Origin: Bryobacterales bacterium
GTDB taxonomy: Bacteria; Acidobacteriota; Terriglobia; Bryobacterales; Bryobacteraceae
DNA length: 64,000 bases
Reading direction: 5' to 3'
Assembly: GCA_016721425.1 (NCBI GenBank)
Contig: JADKID010000011.1
Span: 62,001 to 126,000 of the forward strand
In this document: piece after piece, positions 56,213-64,000 of the stretch
How the letters are laid out: every line of letters begins with the position of its first letter
Numbering within the stretch: position 1 is the stretch's first letter
Position numbers and translations under genes: made by a program
The notes under the pieces: generated by a model
The model's database searches: none
Seen by the model: the letters and a program-made list of their open reading frames with translations, nothing else
What the model was told of the DNA's origin: nothing

Positions 56213-57268
56213 ATGGGCACCACCCGCAACATTCTGATCGTCAATACCATCGTCGGTGCGGGTCTGGCTGCCCTCAACTACATCTTCGACCCCACCGCCA
56301 ACCTGCGGAACATCTGGACCTACCTCATCGGGAACATGATCTACTCGCAGGTCATCGGCACCACAGCGGCCCTCGTCGTGCCCAGGATCGCCATGCGGCT
56401 CTGGCACCGGCCGGGGCCGCAAATGTGGACCCTCTATGTCGCCACTCTGCTCGCCGTTTCCGTCGCCGGCACAGCCCTTGCCGTCGTCGCCCTCTGGCTC
56501 TGCCAGATCATTCCCGCCGCCCGCATCGTAGACCATTTCATGGGCAGCATCCGAATCGCCACTATCATTACCCTGCTCATCGGCATCGCCGCCTTCTTCA
56601 TCGAAAGCCTCCGCCACCGCGGCGAACGCACCGCCCTCGAACTCAAGCAGCAGCAGCTCCTCAACGAACGCGCCGAGAAACTAGCCGCCGAGGCCCGCTT
56701 CTCCTCCCTCCAGTCCCGCCTCCAGCCCCACTTTCTCTTCAACACCATCAACTCCATCCTCGCCCTCATCCGGGAAGATCCCGCCGGCGCCGAGCTGATG
56801 CTCCAACGCCTCTCCCGCCTCCTCCGCTACGCGCTCGATTCCCAGCAGCGCACCACCGTCTCGCTCGACGAGGAGCTCAAGCTCGTCACAGACTACCTCG
56901 CCATCGAGCAAACCCGCTTCGGCCGGCGCCTCCGCTTCGCCATCGACGTCCCCGACGATCTGCGCTCCTGGCCCGTCCCGCCCTACGCCATGCAAACGCT
57001 CATCGAAAACTCCATGAAATACGTCGCCGGCGCCCGCCGCGAAGGCGCCTCTCTCCAAATCAGCGCCCGCCGCCAAGCCGACGCGCTCCTTCTGCAAGTC
57101 AGCGACGATGGCGACGGCTTCCTCCTTGCCGATATCCCCCAGGGCCGCGGCCTCGATACCCTCATCCAGCGTCTCCACATGCTGTACCAGGGCAAAGCCA
57201 CCCTCACCGTCGAGCCCCTCTCGCCCGGCTGCGCCGTCACTCTCCTCCTCCCCGGAGCCCCCGTATGA
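56213..57268 (+). CDS. LytS/YehU-type sensor histidine kinase
   Basis: 351 residues. Four hydrophobic helices in the first 140 residues are followed by a linker coiled coil (ALELKQQQLLNERAEKLAAEARFSSL) and the His_kinase (PF06580) box SRLQPHFLFNTINSILALI with the phosphorylated His. The ATPase part has MQTLIENSMKYV (N box) and VSDDGDGF (G1). It partners with the LytTR regulator, whose ATG overlaps its stop (ATGA). The sensed signal is not known; no extracellular domain is visible. Confidence 0.93.
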   Translation: MGTTRNILIVNTIVGAGLAALNYIFDPTANLRNIWTYLIGNMIYSQVIGTTAALVVPRIAMRLWHRPGPQMWTLYVATLLAVSVAGTALAVVALWLCQIIPAARIVDHFMGSIRIATIITLLIGIAAFFIESLRHRGERTALELKQQQLLNERAEKLAAEARFSSLQSRLQPHFLFNTINSILALIREDPAGAELMLQRLSRLLRYALDSQQRTTVSLDEELKLVTDYLAIEQTRFGRRLRFAIDVPDDLRSWPVPPYAMQTLIENSMKYVAGARREGASLQISARRQADALLLQVSDDGDGFLLADIPQGRGLDTLIQRLHMLYQGKATLTVEPLSPGCAVTLLLPGAPV

Positions 57269-58035
57269 GCCTCCGCGTCTATCTCGTCGACGACGAAGAG
57301 CTCGCCCTCCGCCGCCTCCATCGCCTCCTCACCGAGACCGCCCGCGTCGAAATCGTCGGCAGCGCCACGGACCCCGTCCAGGCCCAGCAGGAGATCGAAC
57401 TCCTCGCACCCGACGCCCTCTTCCTCGATATCCAAATGCCGGAGCTCACCGGCTTCCAACTCCTTGCCGGCCTCGCGCAGCAGCCCCTCGTTATCTTCAC
57501 CACCGCCTACGATCAATACGCTCTGCGGGCCTTCGAGGTGAACTCAGTCGATTACCTGCTCAAACCCATCGATGATGCCATGCTCGATCGCGCCCTCACC
57601 AAACTCGAACGCATGGCCGGCGGAGAGGCCCCTCGCCCCCAGCTCGCCCAGCTCCTCCAACAGGTCAGCGCCGCCCTCAAGTCCCAATCCCAGGTCGATG
57701 CCCCCCAGCGCATCCCCGCCCGCATCGGCGAACGCGTCCACTTCCTGGAGCTCGCCCGCATCTCGCACTTCTACGCCGAAGACAAGCTCACCTACGCCGC
57801 CACCGCCGACAAGAACTGGGTGATCGATAAGACCATCACGGACCTCGAACAGAAGATGGATCCCGCCCGCTTCGTCCGCGTTCACCGCTCCACACTCGTC
57901 AATCTGGCCTTCGTGGACGAGCTCTACCCGTGGTTTGGCGGCCGCATGATCGTGCGCCTGAAGGATCCCAAAAAGACGGAAATCACCGTCGCCCGCGAAC
58001 GGCTCAAGGAGTTGAAGGAGCGCCTGGGTCTGTGA
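57265..58035 (+). CDS. LytTR-family response regulator
   Basis: 256 residues. Receiver: LRVYLVDDEELALRRLHRLL, phospho-Asp in DALFLDIQMPELTG near residue 55, switch Lys in VDYLLKPIDDAML. The C-terminal half is a LytTR DNA-binding domain: RIPARIGERVHFLELARISHFYAEDKLTYAAT, FVRVHRSTLVNLAFVDELYPWFGGRMIVRLKD. It is coupled to the kinase through an ATGA overlap and overlaps the convergent deacetylase gene by 32 bases. Target genes are unknown. Confidence 0.94.
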   Translation: MSLRVYLVDDEELALRRLHRLLTETARVEIVGSATDPVQAQQEIELLAPDALFLDIQMPELTGFQLLAGLAQQPLVIFTTAYDQYALRAFEVNSVDYLLKPIDDAMLDRALTKLERMAGGEAPRPQLAQLLQQVSAALKSQSQVDAPQRIPARIGERVHFLELARISHFYAEDKLTYAATADKNWVIDKTITDLEQKMDPARFVRVHRSTLVNLAFVDELYPWFGGRMIVRLKDPKKTEITVARERLKELKERLGL

Positions 58036-58720
58036 GCAGCCCGCTCACTGTCGTGATCTCATAGCCTTCCGCCAGCCACTTCGGCAGTAGGATCTCCAGC
58101 GCGCCCAACGTCGCCGAGATGTCCGGATGGTGCACCAGCTCCCGCCCGTCGTGGAAACAAAGAATCGAGCCCGGCCGCACCTTCGGCCCCACATAGTCCG
58201 CAATGCCCTGCGCCGGCAGCTTCCAGTCCCGCGCGATCGTCGTCCACATCACGCCCATCAGCTTCAGCCGCTCTTGCGCCGCCGCCAACCCAAACCACCG
58301 CACTCCGTAAGGCGCCCGGAAGAGTGTGGGCGTCACACCGGTTGTGTCCGCAATTAGTGTCTGCGCCCGTTCCAATTGCTCGTAGATGAATTGCGGCGAA
58401 CGAAACGCAAACGAGGGGTGCGAATCGCTGTGATTGCCCACCTCGTGCCCCTCCGCCTTCACCCGTACCGCCACCCGCGGCAGCCGCCGCACATGATGGC
58501 CGCATTGAAAAAACGTTGCCCTGGCGCCAAAGCGCTCCAGCACCCGCAGCAAGTCAAGCGTCGATTCACTCGGGCCGTCATCAAACGTCAGCGCGATTGC
58601 CTTGCGCGTCGATGGCCCCTTCCAGATCGAAGGCCCCAGCAAGGTCGACGACCGGCCCCGGACCCCGTAGGCGAGGACTCCGGCCGCGGCCGCAACCGGG
58701 CATAGCACTTCGACCAGCAT
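58004..58720 (-). CDS. NodB-type polysaccharide deacetylase
   Basis: 238 residues, CE4 fold. It starts with a hydrophobic segment (MLVEVLCPVAAAAGVLAYG) that is a signal anchor. Catalytic motifs: TFDDGPSES (catalytic Asp and metal Asp), HEVGNHSDSHPSF (metal His pair), FRAPYG (motif 3) and the later WTTIARDW and LCFHDGREL. It removes acetyl groups from N-acetylglucosamine polymers such as peptidoglycan or exopolysaccharide. Last gene of the five-gene minus-strand operon. Confidence 0.93.
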   Translation of the reverse strand: MLVEVLCPVAAAAGVLAYGVRGRSSTLLGPSIWKGPSTRKAIALTFDDGPSESTLDLLRVLERFGARATFFQCGHHVRRLPRVAVRVKAEGHEVGNHSDSHPSFAFRSPQFIYEQLERAQTLIADTTGVTPTLFRAPYGVRWFGLAAAQERLKLMGVMWTTIARDWKLPAQGIADYVGPKVRPGSILCFHDGRELVHHPDISATLGALEILLPKWLAEGYEITTVSGLLTDPGAPSTP

Positions 58721-58749
58721 TGCGTGGAAGTCTATCAGATTGGGTGTAT

Positions 58750-59739
58750 CTACGACACCCGGGGAAACCGCTGAATCGCGTCCAAATTGACCTCAATTCC
58801 CAGGCCCGGCCGCGATGTGTCGAGCTCCAGAACTCCCTCGTGAATGGCCAGCCTCTCGGCCAGAATCCCCTCCGCCAACGCCCCGCTCCGCGGCCCTTCC
58901 AGATAAGGCACGACACTCTCCGGCCAGCACACCGCCAGATGCGCCGCCACCAGCGCATCCAACGCAGTTCCCCCGCTGACAAACGCAAACTGCAAACCCG
59001 AGCGCGCCACCGATGCCAGCAGCGGACGCCCCGTATGGAATCCCCCCTGCTTCACCAGGTCGCACTGCACCACATCCACGCACCGCCGCGCAATCAGATC
59101 GTCCAGCCCCACTCCCTCGGTCTCAAACCGCCCGCCCGCCAAGGGAACCTCGCCCAGCGCCTCCAGCCGCGACCACCCGGCATGGTCGCCGGGCGGGAAC
59201 GGGTCCTGTAACCAGGCCACCTGTGAGCTTGCCAACGCCCGCGCCGCGCGATGAATCGTCTGCTCCGCCGCGCCCCACCATCCGGAGCCGTCCAGCATCA
59301 ACGCCGCCTCCCGCCCCTCCATCTCGCGCATCCGCCGCGCCGCTTCCACCGTCGCCTCCGGATCGCCGCCCGCCGTCAAGGTATACAGGCTTACCTCGTC
59401 CCGCACCGGCCCGCCCAACAGATCGCAAAGCGCCACGCCATACGTCCGCGCCGTTAGGTCATAAATAGCCATCTCCACGGCGTCATAAACCCGTGAGACT
59501 TCGCGCGTCACGCCCGGCAACTGGTGAAACAGAATCCGCAGCGCATCCGGATCCCGCAACGCGCGCCCCTCCAGGAAGGGGGCGATCCACGTCTCCACCG
59601 CCGTCCGCGCCGCCTCCGTCCCCGGCCCCGGCCCATAGCCGCACAGTCCGTCCTCGCTCTCCACCAGGATCAACATCGCATCCAGCCCCGCTGCCGTGTC
59701 CGACATCAGGTACGCGCCCACGCCCCGGATCTTTGTCAT
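58750..59739 (-). CDS. Enolase-superfamily (mandelate racemase/muconate cycloisomerase-like) protein with altered active site
   Basis: 329 residues. Capping domain: MTKIRGVGAYLMSD, LILVESEDGLCGYGPGPG, LPGVTREVSRVYDAVEMAIYDLTARTYGVALCDLLGGPVRDEV. Barrel: LMLDGSGWW, VAWLQDPFPPGDHAGW, VPLAGGRFETEG, VDVVQCDLVKQGGF. The positions normally holding metal-binding Asp-Glu-Glu/Asp read D, D and G-R-F-E, and the KxK lysines before the first strand end are absent (EGREAALMLDG). Catalysis by the usual route is doubtful. It shares ATGA with the esterase gene. Confidence 0.8.
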   Translation of the reverse strand: MTKIRGVGAYLMSDTAAGLDAMLILVESEDGLCGYGPGPGTEAARTAVETWIAPFLEGRALRDPDALRILFHQLPGVTREVSRVYDAVEMAIYDLTARTYGVALCDLLGGPVRDEVSLYTLTAGGDPEATVEAARRMREMEGREAALMLDGSGWWGAAEQTIHRAARALASSQVAWLQDPFPPGDHAGWSRLEALGEVPLAGGRFETEGVGLDDLIARRCVDVVQCDLVKQGGFHTGRPLLASVARSGLQFAFVSGGTALDALVAAHLAVCWPESVVPYLEGPRSGALAEGILAERLAIHEGVLELDTSRPGLGIEVNLDAIQRFPRVS

Positions 59740-60914
59740 CTGCGCCAAAGCTCCGGCAGCAGCTTCACGGCCAACAGATGCCGCCATGTGCCCCAATCGT
59801 GCGCGCCGCCGCCGCCCTCGTAATAGACGTGCGCCACTTTGTGCTTCTCCAGCGCCGCCCGTAGCGCCGCAGTGCCCGCGCCCGTCGGCCCCAACCCTTT
59901 CGGCTCCCACGTTCCCTGGCCCACCAGCAGGTAGTTCACCTTGTGGTTCACCTCCGGGTCGTTCAGAAACGCTGCGCTTTGCGTCTCCGTCTCCCGGTTG
60001 CCCGCACTCAGCACGCCGAACGACGCGAAGAGGTCCAGCGAGCGAAAGCCCACCGTTTGGGTATGCCCGCCACCCATCGAAAGCCCCGCCAGCGCCCGCC
60101 CGGCGCGATCCGCCACCACGCTATACGCACTCTCAATCAGCGGGATGATGTGCTGCCGTAGGTCCTTCTCCAGCAGATCCGGCCCCAGTTCGCGCCACTT
60201 CGGATCACCGCGATGCACCATCTGGTTGTTCGGCATCACAATCAGCATCGGCTTGGCCTTGCCCTCGGCCAGCAGGTTGTCCAGGATGAAGTTCGCGCGT
60301 CCCTCCACGGCCCAGTTGCCGGCCAGCTCGCCGCTGCCGCCCAGCAGGTACAGCACCGGATACTTCTGCTTCCCGCTATAGCCCGGCGGCGCGTAGACGA
60401 AGAGCTCCCGCTCGCCGTTCGTCACCGCGGAATGATAGACGTGCCGCGTCACCGTCCCGTGCGGCACCGCCCGCGCGTCGTAGTAGGCCGGCCCGTCGCC
60501 CTGCACCACCAGCATGCTGTACGGCGGCTGGTCGCCGTGCCCCGCCAAAGTGTTGTTCGGGTCCGGCACCGTAGCGCCGTCGATCGTCACCTTATAGACG
60601 TAGATGTTCGGCGCCACCGGACCCACGGTCAAGGTCCACACGCCGTCCTCGCCCTTCGCAAAAGCGATCGGCTTCTCGCCCGCCGGACCCAGCGCCAGCA
60701 GCAGCGGCCCCGCCGCCAGCAGCACCTCCTGCGCCTTCGGCGCGCTCACGCGAAACGTCACGCGCCGGTCCGCCAGCACTTCCGGCGAGATCAGCGAGGC
60801 GCCGAACGGCTTGAGGTTCTGCCGGTTGACGTGCGGGTCAAAATCCAGGTTGACGTGCGCCTGCTGCGCCGCCGCCATCGCGGCCAGCAAGAGGATCGTC
60901 AGGATGAATCGCAT
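59736..60914 (-). CDS. Exported esterase, CE1/feruloyl-esterase-like, with CBM48-like N-domain
   Basis: 392 residues. GGAGG six bases before the ATG and signal MRFILTILLLAAMAAAQQ. Residues 50-130 look like a CBM48/E-set beta domain (VTFRVSAPKAQEVLLAAG, WTLTVGPVAPNIYVYKVTIDGATVPDPNN). The alpha/beta hydrolase follows: YPVLYLLGGSGE, the nucleophile elbow ALAGLSMGGGHT, and the His of EGGGGAHDWGTWRHLLA. The architecture matches Fes/enterochelin-esterase-like carbohydrate esterases and acetyl-xylan or feruloyl esterases. Stands between sulfatase and enolase-like gene. Confidence 0.92.
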   Translation of the reverse strand: MRFILTILLLAAMAAAQQAHVNLDFDPHVNRQNLKPFGASLISPEVLADRRVTFRVSAPKAQEVLLAAGPLLLALGPAGEKPIAFAKGEDGVWTLTVGPVAPNIYVYKVTIDGATVPDPNNTLAGHGDQPPYSMLVVQGDGPAYYDARAVPHGTVTRHVYHSAVTNGERELFVYAPPGYSGKQKYPVLYLLGGSGELAGNWAVEGRANFILDNLLAEGKAKPMLIVMPNNQMVHRGDPKWRELGPDLLEKDLRQHIIPLIESAYSVVADRAGRALAGLSMGGGHTQTVGFRSLDLFASFGVLSAGNRETETQSAAFLNDPEVNHKVNYLLVGQGTWEPKGLGPTGAGTAALRAALEKHKVAHVYYEGGGGAHDWGTWRHLLAVKLLPELWRR

Positions 60915-60925
60915 GGCTACCTCCT

Positions 60926-62344
60926 TCAACTGGGGTCCTGCCACCGCGCCCCGCGTTTCCAGCCTGCCAGCGCCTCCGTCCAACGCTGCCAGCGCGTGCG
61001 CATCTGGCCGGCGCGCGCCTCATCGGCCTGCGCCATGTTGCTCGCCTCGTTCGGGTCCCTGGCCAGATGGTACAACTCCTCGTGCACCGGCTGGGCATCC
61101 AGATAGCGTGTGTATTTCCAATCCTCCGTCCGCACGCCCTCGCAACGCGGAATCACCACGCCCTTGGTGAAGTGGTGCTCGTAGAAGAACTCGCGCCGCG
61201 GCCACCCGCCCGCGCTGCGCATCAGCGGCAGCAGGCTGCGCCCTTGCAGATGCGGCGGCGCCTCCACCCCGGCCAGCTCCAACATGGTCGGCGCCAGGTC
61301 GATGTTCAAGGTCATCTCCCGCCGCCTCGCGCCCTGCTTCCGCCGCGGATCGTGGATGACCAAAGGTGTGCGGATGGAGGGCTCGTACATCATCCACTTA
61401 TCCGCCATCCCCCGCTCGCCCAGGAAGAACCCGTTGTCGGAGGTGTAGAGGATCACCGTGTTATCGGCCAGCCCGCGCTCTTCCAGCCGTTGCACCAGCC
61501 GGCCCGTCATGCGATCCAACCCGCTCACCAGCCGGTAGTAGTTCTTCACCATGGTCTGGAAGCTCTCTTCGGTGGCGAAGCGCTTCATGAAACGCAGCCG
61601 CATCTCCGTATCGGCCGCCCGCAGGAACGGAGGCAGCGTACTGGCCGCGTCGATGCCAAACCCCGGAGGATGCGGAATACGCACGTTCTCATAGAGCGCC
61701 ATCAGATCCGGCTCCGGAATGAACTGCCGCGGCTCCGGGTCATCGGCATGCGCCGCCTTCGGACTCAGCGAAAAACAGAACGGCTGGTCCGTCCTGTTCG
61801 TATCCAGAAACTCCAGCGTGTCCTCCGTGAGGATCTGCGTCATGTGGATCGGCTTGCCGTTGCGGACATTCTCGCTCTTGCCCTGCCCGCCGAACCCTCG
61901 CCAGTAGTCGAAATCGCTGGCCGGCATCGCCGTGCCCACGCCAAACTTGCCGGCAAATCCCGTGCGGTAGCCGGCGCGGCGCAGCAGGTTGTAGTAAGTG
62001 TTGGGCCGGTCAGCCTCGTGAAAATGCGTGGCGAAATCGGCGATGCCGTTCGAGCGCTCATGCAGCCCCGTGAAGATGCTGGCCCGGCTGGAACAGCAGA
62101 TTGCCGTGGTGACAAAGTTGTTGTCGAACACCACGCCGCCGCGCGCCAGCCGATCGATGTGCGGAGTCTGGATGATGGGGTTGCCCATGCAGCCCAAAGT
62201 GTCCCAGCGCTGGTCGTCGGCCAGGATCAACAAGATGTTGGGGCGCTTTGGATCCGCGGCGCCGCGCAGGATGGCGGGCGCCAGGCCGGCCTTCAGCAGA
62301 TCCCGTCTTCGCCAGCCGCCGCCTGTCTTCTCATTTGTTGGCAT
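60926..62344 (-). CDS. Tat-exported sulfatase (S1 family)
   Basis: 472 residues. Tat signal (RRRDLLKAGLAPAIL) with twin arginines, then PNILLILADDQRWDTLGCMGNPIIQTPHIDRLARGGVVFDNNFV (metal-binding DD). The catalytic box AICCSSRASIFTGLHE has C-C-S-S-R in place of the usual C-x-P-S-R; the first Cys is the one converted to formylglycine. LYTSDNGFFLGERGMADKWMMYE gives the second metal site. EELYHLARDPNEASNMA and the final basic segment close the family. It desulfates a sulfated sugar; a maturase (FGE or anaerobic SME) must be elsewhere. Confidence 0.93.
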   Translation of the reverse strand: MPTNEKTGGGWRRRDLLKAGLAPAILRGAADPKRPNILLILADDQRWDTLGCMGNPIIQTPHIDRLARGGVVFDNNFVTTAICCSSRASIFTGLHERSNGIADFATHFHEADRPNTYYNLLRRAGYRTGFAGKFGVGTAMPASDFDYWRGFGGQGKSENVRNGKPIHMTQILTEDTLEFLDTNRTDQPFCFSLSPKAAHADDPEPRQFIPEPDLMALYENVRIPHPPGFGIDAASTLPPFLRAADTEMRLRFMKRFATEESFQTMVKNYYRLVSGLDRMTGRLVQRLEERGLADNTVILYTSDNGFFLGERGMADKWMMYEPSIRTPLVIHDPRRKQGARRREMTLNIDLAPTMLELAGVEAPPHLQGRSLLPLMRSAGGWPRREFFYEHHFTKGVVIPRCEGVRTEDWKYTRYLDAQPVHEELYHLARDPNEASNMAQADEARAGQMRTRWQRWTEALAGWKRGARWQDPS

Positions 62345-62366
62345 GTGCCAACATTGTATGGGAATC

Positions 62367-64000
62367 CTAGAAAGTAAAGGAGAACCCCACCGTCAGCCGT
62401 TGCTGCCGCAGTGGCCCGCCCGTTCGGAAGCGCTCGATCTCCATCGTGTATTCGTCCAGATCCGTCACACCCTCCGGAAAACTCTTGCGCAAAAAATCGG
62501 GCTGCGGGCTGAGCGTCTCGCGGAAATCCAGCCGGATCTGCAAGTGCTTCTTCACCTGGTACTTCACGCCGGCGCCGTATTGGAGCCCCATCTGGAAGAT
62601 GCCCCCGCCGTCCAGCGGCGGTTCTTTCGAGAAATTGTACATCGCCATCAGTAGGCCGACATTGCGCAGGCCCACCTTGAACAGCTTGTTCGATTTCTTG
62701 ATCGGCGCATCGGTCAGGTGCAGCAGTTGCAGCGCCGGCCCCACCGAGACGTACGGGCGAAACCGTTTCTCCCTCGGCCTCAGATGCGCCAGCAGGCTGT
62801 AGTGGAATTGATGCGTCAGCATGCCAGTGCCGCTCATCTCAATGCCGCTTGTCGCCTCATTGCTGACGGTGATCATCGGCATTTTGAACTTGCCGCGTTG
62901 ATACGACGCGCCCCACTCGCTGGAGAAATGCCGGTGCCCGTTGAGCGTTACCGTGATGCCGGCAGCCCAGCCGCCGCCCAGCTCGCTGCCGAGGCCCAAG
63001 AGGAAGAAATCAGTGGGGTCCTGCTTCGGCGCGAATACCAGGATCACTCCGCCCAGGTCGCTCGTCGGCACTCGCATGCCGCCGCCCTCCACGCCAAACT
63101 CAAACAGCGGCACCGGCCATTCCCGCTTCACCTCGCCCGCCAGCACAGGCCCCGCCGCCGGAGGCGCCTTCTTCACGCCGCCCAGGTTGATGCCGCGCCA
63201 CGACGAATAGCGGATGCCGTCCACCTCGACACTGGCTCTCGCCGCCGCCGGCTTGGCCTTCTTCATCTGCACCAGCTTGTAGATGCCCGCCCCCCCGGTC
63301 CAGATCAGGTTGCCGCGCAACAAATCGTTGCGGATCACCAGCGACGCCTGGCGGAGGCCCCGCTCCGTGCGGTTGCCGGCAACCCGCACGTCCTTAATAG
63401 CGGGGTCGCTGGCCAGCACGGGATTCAGGCATTCGTTCAGCCGCACAATCGCCGCCGCGCCATCCGTCTTCAGGTTGTCGCCGGTCGAATTCTTGGCATC
63501 CAGCGGGATCCAAGGCCGCTCCAGGCTTTCCACACCGCTGACACAGCCGGTGAAGAGCAGATCGTTCACAATCTTGTTCCGCTCGTTGTCGATCACTTCG
63601 TCGATGACGTGGATGAACGTCTTCTGCTTTTTTGAAACCGCAATCCCGATGTCCTGAGTGGAAGACGAAGTCCACACGCGTTCGCCCTGCCACCGTTCCA
63701 GCGTGGGAAATACGCGGGCATGATGCCGCTTGGCAAATGTGTTCAGGGTCTTGGACCACGTAAACTCCGGCGCCTGCCCGTCCAGCAGCAGCGTGGACAT
63801 GGGCGCCGCCTGGTAGCCCTGATTCTCCGCCACCGAACGCATCGTGTAGAAGATGCTGCGTCCTGACAACGCATCAGTGGTAACCCAGCCAGCCGCCGTG
63901 AACGCGCGCTCCACGGCCTCGCGGCTGCCGATGAAAACCAGGTTGGTGATGTCGGAAACCGCATGGGTCTTCTGAGTCACAGTGCGGAACGGTAGGCCGC
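62367..64000 (-). CDS. LssY_C-domain protein fused to a beta-barrel tail, 5' part outside window
   Basis: The frame is open to the window edge (residues GLPFRTVTQKTHAV precede the first internal GTG), so the start lies beyond. About 544 codons are present. The N-terminal 200 residues fit LssY_C (PF14067): ITNLVFIGSREAVERAFTAAGWVTTDALSGRSIFY, PMSTLLLDGQAPEFTWSKTLNTFAKRHHARV, DIGIAVSKKQKTFIHVIDEVIDNERNKIVNDLLFTG. The C-terminal 200 residues alternate as in outer-membrane barrels (GAGVKYQVKKHLQIRLDFRE) and end in TVGFSFTF, with the terminal Phe of barrel proteins. Such a fusion of LssY_C with a barrel is unusual. First visible gene of the five-gene operon. Confidence 0.75.
   Translation of the reverse strand, partial: GLPFRTVTQKTHAVSDITNLVFIGSREAVERAFTAAGWVTTDALSGRSIFYTMRSVAENQGYQAAPMSTLLLDGQAPEFTWSKTLNTFAKRHHARVFPTLERWQGERVWTSSSTQDIGIAVSKKQKTFIHVIDEVIDNERNKIVNDLLFTGCVSGVESLERPWIPLDAKNSTGDNLKTDGAAAIVRLNECLNPVLASDPAIKDVRVAGNRTERGLRQASLVIRNDLLRGNLIWTGGAGIYKLVQMKKAKPAAARASVEVDGIRYSSWRGINLGGVKKAPPAAGPVLAGEVKREWPVPLFEFGVEGGGMRVPTSDLGGVILVFAPKQDPTDFFLLGLGSELGGGWAAGITVTLNGHRHFSSEWGASYQRGKFKMPMITVSNEATSGIEMSGTGMLTHQFHYSLLAHLRPREKRFRPYVSVGPALQLLHLTDAPIKKSNKLFKVGLRNVGLLMAMYNFSKEPPLDGGGIFQMGLQYGAGVKYQVKKHLQIRLDFRETLSPQPDFLRKSFPEGVTDLDEYTMEIERFRTGGPLRQQRLTVGFSFTF

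Noticed and set aside
1..64000. CRISPR array, tRNA, rRNA, insertion sequence or prophage
   Set aside because: No regularly spaced direct repeats, no tRNA-like cloverleaf with a T-loop motif, no transposase or integrase frame was seen on reading both strands.

Overview
The window is GC-rich bacterial chromosome, densely packed on both strands, with no rRNA, tRNA, insertion sequence, phage or CRISPR array that I could see. The combination of hspR-regulated dnaK/dnaJ, a flagellum, korAB, an exosortase E/VPEID-CTERM pair, Tat-exported sulfatase, many secreted TPR proteins and very C-rich codon use suggests an aerobic soil member of the Acidobacteriota, most likely the Bryobacterales/Solibacter side. 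That placement is an inference from gene content, not from a marker phylogeny.

Layout. 0-9 kb: end of a PIN toxin gene, divergent typA and der, a 34-G tract, a midA-type methyltransferase, a complete tiny transcription unit for a 20-residue Lys/Ala peptide, an RlpA-like lipoprotein, and a sigma-54 activator coupled to a glycosyltransferase. 9-21.8 kb: envelope and TPR proteins, the dnaK-dnaJ-hspR heat-shock operon, orphan modA, solitary infC, and an araD-marC-thioredoxin-acetoacetyl-CoA synthetase operon. 21.9-31.2 kb: the most unusual block, five consecutive genes forming two modules of circularly permuted ATP-grasp, alpha-E and transglutaminase/DUF2126 proteins. This looks like an amide-bond-forming and peptide-processing system whose product is unknown. 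32.1-38.1 kb: an F1F0 ATP synthase operon (b', b, delta, alpha, gamma, beta, epsilon) lacking subunits a and c.

38.2-47 kb: flagellar genes fliD and fliC and a 78-residue rod-like protein, each preceded by a FliA (sigma-28) type promoter with the same 11-base spacer. Between them lie a Rieske protein, fpg, a 51-residue VPEID-CTERM protein with its exosortase E/protease, an Ada-like methyltransferase and a DinB protein. 47-52.2 kb: brnT-brnA toxin-antitoxin, a membrane protein, and korA-korB-CBS. 52.15-53.16 kb: a 1-kb non-coding stretch holding six consecutive stem-loops. 53.2-64 kb: a stand-alone ClpB-D2-like ATPase, an MFS transporter, a TPR protein with one haem motif beside a LytS/LytTR pair, and a probable five-gene operon (LssY_C/beta-barrel, sulfatase, esterase, enolase-superfamily protein, polysaccharide deacetylase) that fits polysaccharide processing.

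A recurring feature is convergent genes whose 3' ends overlap: seven pairs, three of them by exactly 34 bases. The two strongest candidates for new biology are the duplicated ATP-grasp/alpha-E/transglutaminase island and the cargo-less VPEID-CTERM peptide with its dedicated exosortase. The structured non-coding region and the Lys/Ala micro-gene come next.
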